NCBI GenBank assembly: GCA_036924285.1
Contig: JAYKYS010000009.1
Span: 13,020,001-13,084,000, forward strand
From: Asterella californica
Taxonomy: Eukaryota > Streptophyta > Marchantiopsida > Marchantiales > Aytoniaceae
DNA length: 64,000 nucleotides
Direction of reading: 5' to 3'
Below are positions 11,782 through 22,320 of the stretch, piece after piece. The translations under genes and the position numbers were made by a program. The first letter of the stretch is position 1. Every line of letters starts with the position of its first letter. Below the pieces are notes generated by a model that saw only the letters and a program-made list of their open reading frames with translations, was not told the DNA's origin and made no database searches.

Positions 11782-13460
11782 CTATTTTGCTATCTCTAAA
11801 ACCTCCCTCAAGGTAAATTTAACCTTGACGTTCAAAATTCTCTCGTCAAAAATCTCTTTCACATCCATAGTAGCCTTGATGTCCGAGTGCAACTTGTATG
11901 CAGCCGATTTACCTTTCTCTCTTGGTTGCTCTTTTCTCTTCTCCTTCAATGAAGAAAGAGCATCTTCCATCGACAAGTCTTGAGTACCAACCTCATGAGG
12001 CTCTTGTCAAGATTTCTCTCGTCGAGTTTGTCTTGTTGTCGATATCTTTTTCTCTGCATTCCCAGGTTCACATCTTTTTTCTCCTCCACCAACGTCTCAT
12101 ATTGACTTTTCACAAGATAAGCATGTACGGACAACGACTCGACTACATCTTCTCAACTTGTAGCTCCATCGAATTGATATCGTCGTTCTCAATAATACCT
12201 CCTTTGGCATCTTCCCCTTCTGTTGCGTAGAGATAGCAAATAATCAGATTTCACTTTTATCTATGTGCTCTTTGAAATCCTCCCCCGATCTTCAATTCTT
12301 ATGTCATACATTGAAGCATCGATCATTGCAACATTGTGTGTAATTAAATACTCCTCTATCAACTTTTTCATGTCTCTCTTCTCAAAGTTGATTTGGAAGA
12401 GATCTCTCGTATCTTTCAATACTACCTCTCCGTCCTTCCAGAATATGATACCCCTTCGGAGTATTTCAGCAAAGTCACCATAGTCCTTACGGAGATTATC
12501 AGTCTCATCGCACCATATCCACCTCTGAACCCAAGCTTGTTTGGATACAGATCTCATCTCACTTGTCGATCCTCTCTCCTTAAGCTTGGTGACCTTAATC
12601 TGAAGATCCTTCATCTCTCACAAAATATCGTCGAGCCTCAATTCTTCTTTCTTGGGAGCAACAACAGGAGGTTACACCACGGATACTTGCACCACAGGAA
12701 CCATCGGTACGGTTTGAGTGACTAGAGGAGATGATGTTGTAATCAAAGTTGGCGTAAATCTTTCCACATGAACCTTCTCATGTCTTTGCTCCCTCTTTGT
12801 AAGAAGTCCAACAGCTTCTTGGACCTCCTTCCAACTTGTCGTCAAACCCTCGTCTCCTTCTTTTTCTTCAAGAAGAACCTCCAACTTCTCTTGCATCTTC
12901 TCATTTGTGGCTCATATAAATAGCTCTATTTTGTTACCTTGCAACGTAAGCTTCTCCATCCTTACTCCTCTTGAGAACTATTTCTCAAATTCTCTTAATA
13001 GCTCTGTTGTTTGTAGACCTTTGTTGGGTTGCTCCATCAATTCCAAACAAGATTTCTTGGTAACTCTATTCGAGTCCTCCATAAAATATTCATCTCTCAA
13101 CACCCACCAGATTTCCTCCCAATCTTTTCCATAATGCTCCATAATACCTTTCACATGTTCTTTGATTTCGAGTGTCACTGTTAATGAGAAAGTTCCGATC
13201 ATCTTGTTCTCTGGCACGGATACAACTCCATCTCTTTTGCATAATGTTTCGAGTATTTCGAGACATCTTTTCTGTCAAACGGACCCACCTTCTTCACAAC
13301 AGCATGTAGTACCTTCGTAGTCATTGCATCTTTCTGCTCATTCGATTGTTGTTGTTGCAAGAGTAACGTGAAGATTTGAAACATTGATGCAGTTGTAGTG
13401 TCATGTTGTACCTTCGGAAGTGTTTCAAGATCATTTGCGTCATCTCCATCCCACTCATGA
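11782..13460 (-). pseudogene. Element 2: gag with a ruined zinc knuckle
   Basis: Successive minus-strand open segments form a Ty3/gypsy gag. An N-terminal part with MFQIFTLLLQQQQSNEQK (about 13384) matches the gag at 60489-60959. The capsid core follows (12978-13217, with PNKGLQTTELLREF). A linker (12672-12896) precedes a knuckle region at 12261-12614 reading WIWCDETDNLRKDY where the young element has C-x2-C-x4-H-x4-C, so three of four zinc ligands are lost. Frameshifts and stops separate the parts, so no Gag protein can be made. Confidence 0.75.
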
Positions 13461-13461
13461 T

Positions 13462-13499
13462 TACTTCTTGTTTCTTCTCCTAAGAAGAAACAAGAAGTA
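13462..13499. repeat. 17-bp perfect hairpin upstream of element 2 gag
   Basis: Left arm 13462-13478 and right arm 13483-13499 are exact reverse complements around a 4-nt loop. The arms are built on CTTGTTTCTTC. The hairpin lies at the 5' edge of the gag reading frame (minus orientation) and looks like an inverted duplication made by a fold-back template switch. Confidence 0.8.
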
Positions 13500-14708
13500 C
13501 CTATTAAGTCAAATCCTATGCTAAGTGTAAATTTCTCCTTTATTTACACTTGTAAACCCAATCCAATTTTGTTGTTTGCACCACTCCAAATCCGTAACCT
13601 AGCAGGCTGAATTTGTAACCCTAGAAAAATATTATCCAACCGTATCTCAAACATCTTAAATTGAGGTCTGGAGGTCGAGTTAAGCTAAAGTCAGGTTTCC
13701 CAATAATTTATTAAGTGTAAAAACTTTAAAATCACCTTCCTCCTCTGCTAGTACAAACACCTCCGGTTTTCTCCTCCTAACTCCAAATCCAATGCTTGCT
13801 ATCTTGTTGGAAAGCCTTCTCCAAATTCTTTCCAAAGATATCAAGAAATCTCCAAACCAAGCTATGTAGTCACTACTATGACCACTCAAAGTTCGTCAAA
13901 ATCTTCTCTACACATGAAAAGCTAACGCAGACTTGGAAGCTTTTCCTCCAAAGTATAAATTTCTTCTCACTATTCTGAGCACATAGATGGATAGTCTTGT
14001 CAATCTTTTCCAACGGTATCAAAAATATCAAGAATGGACACCAGTAACTCCAATTATGACCTTTCCAAGTCTCACACAAATACCTTAGTGTGAGAAAGTT
14101 ATGTGGTGTGAGTAGTGTTGTACCTTTCGCGACCGCGAAAACATTTTACTAAACAGTCTAATTTGAACATCTACAATTCAGTAACCCCTTCTCCAAACCC
14201 AGTTTTCTCAGTTGCAATAGAAAGTCCTAACTGCAAGCTTTTCGGAGATACATGCAACTCTCCAAAAAGAGCACTGTAACCTCTATTACGGCCTGACGAA
14301 ATAGTCTGAAAACGTCCTTAGCAACAAGTTTGCACAGCCGTGCAAGCTTTTCTGAGAATTCTTCCAAAATCTAACCCTCAAACTGAGCACATGGCTGCCA
14401 CGGGCCGTTGAAAATCTTCAAAACGACATTTATTTCGTCTCAAACATAACACATGTACACCTTGTTATGATCGGTCAAAGATCAGAGTTGACTCACGTGT
14501 AAATTCCCGCCTCTCAAAACTCTTAGAAAATCAGTAAACTCTGAACCTCATGAAGTCTATATCTGGTGATTTTAATTGCCTCGGAAAGCCCGATCTATCA
14601 GCTTTTGAATGAGATCAAAAACTTCCAAAACCGAGTTGTCTACAAGGAGCTACGCCTGGTCAAAGTACTCTAAAAAGACTCTTCTCAAAGAAAAGCTTGC
14701 ACGACCGT
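13500..14708 (-). repeat. Element 2: 5' UTR and LTR, part interrupted by the young element
   Basis: This non-coding stretch lies upstream of element 2 gag (minus orientation) and resumes at 23628 after the inserted young element. The sequence style (repeated GCAAGCTTTT-like phrases) is continuous across the insertion. The exact LTR/UTR boundary and primer-binding site were not resolved. No coding sequence is present. Confidence 0.45.
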
Positions 14709-16015
14709 TGTCGTGATGTGAATTATTTTACATTGTAAATAATTCACCTCTTTGTCAAGCGTTAGTGTCTCTGAGTAAAGTTAGGACCTCATAGATGTCG
14801 ACACTTGAGGATGTCATACATTTTAAGTCTTGGTAGGTTGATGATAGGGTTTAAGCTCATGGGTTGTATTTGCGTGTCGCCCATGCACGCTTTCTAGCTG
14901 ATTTAAGTTATTTTTCGGGGCTGCGCGTCGTTTTAGGTAGTTTAAGTTTTACGCTGGCACTCTAGGGAGCTTGACGTGGTAGCCTATGAGTAAAACTAAG
15001 TTGCCACGTGGTTTAGGGTACTAAAGGACAACCAAGTGGAGCTATGAACTCTCATTGGTCTGTTTTTGTCTTTAGTTAAACTCTAAATTTAGAAACAGAG
15101 CTCTAGAGTGGAGTTCGAGCAATTTGTGAGGGCACTTCGAAATCTGAGAGCAAAGGGAGAGAGGTCTCGTCATGCCAAGCACTTCCAGTGAAAATTTCGA
15201 TCGATTTGAGTCAATAAAGACGGAGTTATGAGCAATTGAAGTTCGGATTGTGCTAGAATTGAATCATTTGGGTTGGATTTAGGGTTTTCAGTGTCACTCG
15301 CAGCAGATTTGAGGAAATTGCTTCAAAACTTCGAGGTTGTGTTCTCCGCCAGCAGGGCTACAATTTCACAAAAAGTTTCATATCGATTGAGCAACTGAGT
15401 AATTCAGGGCGGCCGCTGAAGCTGAGGGGGTCTGAAAAGCTCTTAATCTAGAGCAGCGACTTCAGAGGAGGAGATCTACAGTTCTGTGTACATTCAGGAG
15501 TCCCAACTTCACATGGATGTTCAGCACCCTGTAGACTGCAAATCCTGTAAGAAACTTCGAAATTGATCGAGCCAAACTCCTGTTATAGGTTGAAATAGCC
15601 AGCTAGGTACCAGAAATTGCCGTAGTTTTCTTGCTCAAAACTTTTCTGTTCATATCTCCGTGTCAGAATTCGATCTCAGGCTGAAATTTCGTCTGTGAGT
15701 TCAGTAGTACCTCGTTTGCATGTAGGGGAAGTTTAGAGGTCTAAACCTTCATAGTTTTCCTCTCCGTAAGTGTCAAAGTTCACCGTCGAATCCTATTACT
15801 GCCAGCTAGACCTGAATTTCGCCTTCTGGGTATATTACTAGATCTTACACATCTGTGTGAGTGTTTATAGCCCTATTGTGACCTGAAAGCCAACCTTTTG
15901 AGTAAACCAGCCACAGCCAGGAGCCTTACGCTTCCCTGAGTAGATTGCACACAGCCTTCAAGCTCATATCACAGCCAGAAGGTTCGCCCTTCCCAGGAAG
16001 ACTCTCAACCCGACA
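14709..16015 (+). repeat. 5' LTR of the young element
   Basis: 1307 bp, beginning TGTCGTGATG and ending CCCGACA, with 5-bp perfect terminal inverted repeats. It matches 22321-23627 almost completely. A near-perfect inverted repeat (GTGAATTATTT / AAATAATTCAC) lies at 14718-14747, close to the start of U3. No convincing TATA box was seen. Confidence 0.95.
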
Positions 16016-16017
16016 TC

Positions 16018-16028
16018 TGGTGCTTCCA
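16018..16028 (+). other. Primer-binding site
   Basis: TGGTGCTTCCA begins two bases after the LTR end. It is complementary to a tRNA 3' end of the form TGGAAGC-A-CCA, which would pair with an acceptor 5' strand GCTTCCA. I think a threonine tRNA is the most likely primer. It is clearly not the initiator-methionine site TGGTATCAGAG that is common in plant elements. Confidence 0.6.
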
Positions 16029-16083
16029 CTGAGAGCTCTTGGGGTGATTGATTGAGAAGGTTGAGTTGCTACAAGGAGAAGAG

Positions 16084-18639
16084 ATGGATCGCAAGAGCGG
16101 AGCTGCTGCTGCTGCCTCTGGGGCTGGAGCATCAACGTCTACTGCTGCACCGTCAACTGCACCTGCGTCTTCTACAGCGACATCTGCATCTGGTCTGGAC
16201 ACGGCTGAGATCTTGAAGACGCTTGCGGCCCTGGTCCAACAACATCCGATCGTTGGAGGGGGTGAGTTAAAATCCACCAAGGCTTTGCAAGCGATAGTGA
16301 ATAGGTGTGGAAGGTTTGAAGGTAGAGATATTTCTAGATATCTGCGTGAGTATAGAGGAGAGATGGAGCTGGTTAGGGTTACAGATGCTGAGATGATAGC
16401 AAGCTTTGAGTTAGCTGTCATTCCTGAGTTGCGGGACCAAGTTAGGGATGTACAGAGAAGAAATCTTGGAATCTGGATGAGTTTTGAGCGATCTCTTCGA
16501 GAGGAGTTTCTTGAGGAGGATTCAGAGAGAGTTACTAGGAGAACGTTCTTAGACTGGGTTGAGCAGCAACCTGGTCGTATGATGAGTCTGAGTGAGTTGC
16601 TGAGAGAGTTTGATCGGAGATACCGGCAACTCTCAACTCTAGAGCGAATAACTCTAGATGCTAAGAGAACAGAGCTTTTCCTGCAAGCTACCGATGATGC
16701 TACAGCAGATCGGTTATGTTTTATGTTGGCCGATCGATCTGCTGAGGGAGGTGTTACTATGGATTGGGGGAGAGTTGAGGATGCTGTGGCTGTACTTACA
16801 AGGCAGAGGAGGGGAAGAGTGGCTGTGGGAGGACGTCCGCTTGCAGAAGTGGTCACTCCACCTTATGCTGCTCCTCAAGTATAGCAGCCTTTGGTCCCTG
16901 CTCCCAGACCTGTTGTCCCAGCTGCAGTTCCTTTGATGCCAGTTGTGCCAGCACCGGCACAAAGGGCACCTGTTCAGAGACCTGCGGAGAACCATGGTCA
17001 ACAGAACCAGATTGAAGACCTGATTCGACAGATGCGAGAGCTGAAGGTAGAGCTAGCTGGATTGCAGAGAGAGCAGCCACCGGCGCCTGCTGCTGCACGT
17101 CCAGGAGGAGCTCCGGTTCATAGATGTATTTGGTGTGACAGTCCTGATCATTTCCGAGGAGACTGTCAAGAGCTCACAGCTGCTTTGCGAGATGGTGTGG
17201 TTCGCTATCAGAACGGTAGGCTGCACCTTTCTTCTACTGGAGAGCCGTTGAGCACGCAGTTTGGGCGAGGAGGCATGAGGAGTCTACCTCAGATTGCTGC
17301 GGCGGCAACTGTACATGCATTGATGGCACCACCGGTAAATCCTGATGTATATGCTGGACATATTGAGGTTTCTTCTAGTCCTACGTTGCTAGATAGGACT
17401 GTTGAGAAGAGTATTGCTCCCGTTCCTTCTGAAGTACTGAAGAGAGGAGCAGAGTCTATTCGTAGGGTCACAGGATGGGGAGATCCTGTAGATGCTGCTT
17501 CTATCAGAGCATTCTTGGATGTAGATAGACACGTTCATTGGCAGGATGCTTCTGTGGAGGAGAAGAGACGGCGAGAAGCCTCTGACCTTGATACTGGAAT
17601 TCCTGAGGAGACTGGGGATAGACGGAGAGTCACAAGGAGACGAGCAGCTCTTCCTGAAGACATCCCGTCTACTTCTGCAGCTCCTCCACCTGCACCAGGT
17701 CCTATGGAGGATGTGCAGAGATCCCAGCAGGAGCCAACGACTACTGGTAGGCGGTTTACTGCCCAAGAGAAAGGGAAGGGACCGGCTTACAAGTTGGCAG
17801 CTGATATTGAAACTTCTACTGATCTGAAGAGCATCTTGGAGCAGAGGATACTAGATGCACGGATCGAGTTTTCTCTCCGAGAAGTTCTTGGTATTGCAAA
17901 GAGGGAGTTTCACGAACTGATCATCGACATCATCAAGCGCAAGAGACAGGTGATGTCCGAGCAGGTAGAGAGTCAGATGATAGATGTAGTAGGAGCTTCT
18001 CTGAATGATGCAGAGTTTGGGAAGGTGCATTTTCAGGAAGCTGATGACAAGAGATACCAGCAAGAAGCGTTGGTTGCTGGTACCGACACTATTGAGTTCA
18101 ACGATGAGGAAGCTGGTGAGGAGAGTCCAGCTAGTGAAAGTGATTTCAGAAAGAGACATTGGGCTCGTGCCACAACTGCTACGCGAGTTCGTCTTGGAAG
18201 TTTGGCTGAACCTGTTGCTGCTTTAGTTGATCACGGATCTGAGATCAACATCATGTCACGGGAGGTGTACGAGAGGGGTCAGTGGCCTATCGAGCTAAAC
18301 CATGGTTGGGTGTTACGTGCTGCGAACAACCAGAAAGGTGAGCTATACGGCGCTTGTCCTAACGTGAAGGTGAAGATAGGTGATGTGGATGTGGATCAAC
18401 ATTTCTTCGTGCAATCTTCTGCTTCATATCCTGTGATTCTTGGTCAGCCTTATATCACTGCGGTTCGAATGGAGACCAAGGTGATGGATGATGGATCTCA
18501 TTATGCTAGGATCCGTAGTCCAGATGATAGACGTTCTGTGCAGTTTCTGACCGTTCGTACGAACCACGAACGAAACCGTCAAACTTTGAGGGATTCTCCT
18601 ATCTGTAGAGGTAAGGGTTTTCTGAAACCACTCTCGTAG
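16084..18639 (+). CDS. gag-protease polyprotein (one in-frame TAG)
   Basis: The first ATG is at 16084, and the frame would give about 850 residues. An Ala/Ser/Thr-rich N-terminus is followed by a capsid-like helical region (about residues 60-230, including REEFLEEDSERVTRRTFLDW). The CCHC zinc knuckle C-x2-C-x4-H-x4-C is at residues 348-361 (17125-17166). Then come an acidic/basic linker and an aspartic protease with active-site stretch ALVDHGSEINIM (Asp716 at 18229), followed by VILGQPYITAVRMETKV. The second active-site residue is His in place of Ser/Thr. A single TAG at 16882-16884 (residue 267) interrupts the frame and is most simply CAG changed to TAG. It cuts Gag before the knuckle unless read through. 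The stop at 18637 lies inside the frameshift hairpin. Confidence 0.9.
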
Positions 18640-18657
18640 GACGGGATAGCGAGAGTG
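18615..18657 (+). promoter_or_regulatory. -1 programmed ribosomal frameshift signal (gag-pro to pol)
   Basis: GGGTTTT at 18615-18621 is positioned as G-GGT-TTT in the gag-pro frame, the exact X-XXY-YYZ heptamer used by luteoviruses. A 7-nt spacer (18622-18628) leads to CACTCTCG (18629-18636), which pairs with CGAGAGTG (18650-18657) as 8 perfect base pairs plus a possible U-G pair. The zero-frame UAG stop is at the base of the loop. The pol frame is open from 18615, with a stop immediately upstream at 18612, so a -1 slip here joins protease to RT. An alternative is re-initiation at the pol ATG at 18675. Confidence 0.85.
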
Positions 18658-21600
18658 ATGGATCTACTGCTACTATGATCCCGCTTGAGCAGCCTGAGGG
18701 ATCACAAGAGGTTGATGGAAAGGCTGCTCAAGATTCAGAAAGTAGTTGCACTGTACATAGTTGGAAATCTGGGTTGATGACTTTCAGTTCTGATGATTGG
18801 AGTGAGTTCACACGGATGGAGGATTTGACTGAGAAAAGTAGAAGGCAGATGGAGAGGTGTGCAGCAAATCTACGTTGTACAGGAGTTCTGAAGGAAGATG
18901 AGATGATTTCTGGTGTTTATGAGGAGTTTGTAGGTGTGCAGTCTTTTGTTTGTTGGCTGGATGGTGTAGATAGGTTGATGGAACAGATGGGAGGTAGGGT
19001 GGTGATCCCCATCCATTCTCGTGAAGTCTATGAGGAAATTATCTCGTACTTGCGATATCGTCCTCATCCGAGACTGGAGAATGGATGGAAGGATGCAGTC
19101 TGTTGGTGTGGCTTACATCAGGAAGCGGAAGTACACGCCAAGTATAAAGCTGTAGCGAGGAAGGTGAGACCTGTGGCGACCCAATTACCTGTTGATTCTC
19201 AGCAGCAGACGGAGTTAGCGGCTGCTGAGCCTGTGCTTAGAGATCCTACACAGGTAGGACACAAGTTTACTCAGGAGACACTCGAGCAGCTCCAGATAGG
19301 AGGGGGTGGCTTCTTGACTGAAGAGGAGAAACGAGCTTTTGAACAGATGATAGTTAGCCATGGTAAGGCATTTTCTTTCTCGGCTGAGGAGATAGGTTGT
19401 GTGGATCCTAGTGTGATAGCTCTGATGGTTATCTTCACTGTTCCTCACGTACCTTGGGATTTGAAGCCGATTCCAGTCCCTCGTGCCTTGCTACCGAAGG
19501 TGATTGAGTTACTGAAGGAGAGGATGCAGATGGGTATTCTTGAACCATCTATGGCTCCGTACTCTAGCCGATGGTTCACAGTACCTAAGAAGACAGGAGC
19601 TCTACGCTTCATCCAAGACTTGCAGCCTGCCAACAACATCACGATTCGAAACGTTGGAACAGGACCTGTGGTTGATGAAGTAGCTGAGGCGTTTGCTGGA
19701 AGGTCAATCTATTCTATTGGAGATCTGTTTTCAGGTTATGATCAGTTTCAGCTTGCTTTGGAGAGTAGAGACTTGACTACCATGCGTACACCTTTGGGAT
19801 TGATGCGGATGTGTACCCTTCCTCAGGGTGCGACAAACTCAGTGGCTCATATGCAAAATGCGATGCATAAGGTGTTACGAGAGTTTGTGCCTGAGGTCAC
19901 TATCCCATTTCTGGATGATATTCCCATGAAAGGCTGTCCGGTGGAGGACAAGGACGAAGCAGTGACTTCTGATGGTTGCAGAAAGTTCGTTGCAGACCAC
20001 ATTCGAGATGTGGAGAAGATTCTGATGCGTTTGGAGGAGGTACACCTCACTCTATCAGGTACCAAATCTCGCTTTGGGATGTCAGAGATTGTGGTAGTAG
20101 GTCATCTGTGTGGTACTTTTGGGAGGCGTCCGAACCCAGAGAAGGTAGATGCTATAGCAAGGATAGCTGACTGCACCAACATCACTGAGGTTCGACGGTT
20201 CTTAGGAGCTTGTGTGTTCTTTCGTGTGAGTATTCCTCATTATGCACATATTGCCGAGCCTCTATATGCACTTCTGAGAAAGGGAAGGAGGTTTACTTGG
20301 CGGCAAGAACATCATGAGACGATGGAGCAGCTGAAGGAGATTCTGAAGTCTCCACCTATACTAAGGAGGCTTAGCTACGAGAGCGGGAGACTTGTGATAC
20401 TGACTGTTGATACGAGTCCAAAGGCGATTGGATGGGCCGTTGGCCAAGAAGATGCAGAAGGTGTGCGGTTTGTTTCAAGGTTTGGAGCTCGGATCTTAAC
20501 AGATAGACAGCGTAACTATCCTCAAGTGAAGCGTGAGTTGTGGGGAGCTGTTACTGCTATGAAGGTAGATCGAGAGTTCTTGATAGGAGCTCATGTGATA
20601 CTAGAAACAGATTGTTTGCCTTTGTTGGGTATGATAGCAAACTGCAATACACCAGACATAGCAATGCTACGATGGATTGCTTATGTCCGGAGTCTAAACC
20701 CTGAGCTAAAGCATATAGCAGGGAAAGACAATCCAGTTGCAGATATGTTGTCTAGGGCTCGTTATACAGATGAGGATGAGATGTTTGCAGAGGTGGAGAA
20801 TGAAGAGAAGAGAGACGTTTGGTGCCAAGTTGGTCAGCAGACTTCAGACTTGGAACCACTGCCGTTCAATGAGGGGTTCTACTCAGAAAAGTTCCGCAAT
20901 ATTGGATTTTATCTGAGTTCGTTATCCAGAAGAGAAGGATGGAGTGATGCAGAGTTCAAGGAGATCAGACGGAAGGCGTATAGTTATCTTCTACGTGAGG
21001 GTTATCTGTGAAAACGTCCGAAGAGAAGAGATGGGATGCTTACTAGAGTAGTGGATGATCAACCGACAAAGCTTAATCTGCTGAAGGAGTTTCATGATAC
21101 CTTGTGGGCTGGACATCGTGGAGTCTTGGCTACATACACGAAGCTGAAGGAGCGTTACTGGTGGAAGGGTTTGTATCAAGACGTGGTGGACTTTGTTGGG
21201 TCGTGTCTGCACTGCCAGTTCTACTCTAAGGTCCGTTACAGAGATGGGCTTGTACCTACTTATCCACCTAGTATTCATTTTCAGTGGGTTCTTGATCTTG
21301 TGATGATGCCACCGGGGTTATGGGGGACGCGTTACTTGGTGTTGGCTCGAGAGGATCTCTCCAACTATGTGGAGGGACGAGCACTACGGACAAAGACTAC
21401 AGAGAATATCTGCCGGTTCGTGCTTGAAGATATCATCTGTCGCTATGGATCGGCTGGGAGATTACGTGCAGATAGAGGCGAGTTGAGAGGCGCTGAAGTG
21501 AAGGAGTTTTTTGCTCGTTATGGAGTAAAGCTTCGGCTTACCACTGCTATGAATCCAGAGGGCATTGGTAAGAGTGAACGAGGACATCCTTCTATTGTTC

Positions 21601-22274
21601 ATGCTTTAGTGAAAGCATGTGATGGTAGGTCTAGAGAATGGCCGAGACTACTTCCGTTTGCTTTGTGGGCTGATAGAACTACACACTGTACTACGACTGG
21701 CTATATGCCAGTTGAACTTATGCTGGGGCAGAAACCGATCATGCCTGCTGAGGAGAACTTTCCTACATGGGCTACGCTACCATGGGAAGATGGTATAGAT
21801 CGTACTTCACTCCTTGCTTTACGTATTAGGCAGTTGGAGCGAAGAGAGGAGGATCTTGCTGATGCGCAGGAGAGGTTGAAGGTGGCTCGAGTCAGAAACA
21901 AGGAACGTTTTGACAAGACTCACCGACTACGACCGAAGCCAATACATGTTGGTGATTGGGTTCTGGTATATGATAGCACGTTGGAGAATCAGCATTCTAC
22001 ACTCCGTAAGTTCTCTCGAAGATGGTTCGGGCCTTATGTTGTGCTAGATGTGTATGAGAATGCCACTTATAGTTTGCGTGAGTTGGATGGTACTCCTTTG
22101 AAGCTACCTGTGGCTAGCAAACGTGTGAAACTGTTCAAGAGACGTGGAGGGTCAGTTGAGTTATTCAACTTTCTGGAGTCGGAGATGAGGACAACAAGAG
22201 ACGGAGACGTCCCAGTGTCTGATGAGACTGAGGCGGAGGAGAGCGATGATGGTGAAGATCAAACAGAAGACTGA
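18615..22274 (+). CDS. pol polyprotein: RT, RNase H, integrase (one in-frame TGA)
   Basis: Numbered from the slip site, pol is about 1219 codons; the first ATG is at 18675. The RT lies around residues 270-520, with VPKK, LPQGATNS and FLDD (residues 432-435, in place of YVDD). RNase H has Asp599, Glu641, Asp666 and Asp710. The integrase has an H-H-C-C zinc finger (about 826-868) and a catalytic triad Asp894, Asp953 and Glu988 (in KSERGH). The C-terminal GPY/F-like module is RRWFGPYVV, followed by an acidic tail; no chromodomain is visible. One TGA at 21009-21011 (residue 799) replaces the Trp present in the copy at 57171-60408 and separates RT-RNase H from integrase. There is no other break. 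Confidence 0.92.
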
Positions 22275-22307
22275 GGAGATTGGCACATACCGGAGGATGT
22301 GCAGGTT

Positions 22308-22320
22308 TGGAGGGGGTGGA
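22308..22320 (+). other. Polypurine tract
   Basis: TGGAGGGGGTGGA directly precedes the 3' LTR. The same tract, in reverse orientation, adjoins the LTRs at 57121 and 62406. Confidence 0.85.

Noticed and set aside
16048..16083. Earlier in-frame start of gag
   Set aside because: The extension begins with TTG; the first ATG in the frame is at 16084, which gives a Gag with a normal N-terminus.
22095..22274. Chromodomain at the integrase end
   Set aside because: After the GPY/F-like module the protein is a short basic then acidic tail with none of the aromatic chromodomain positions.
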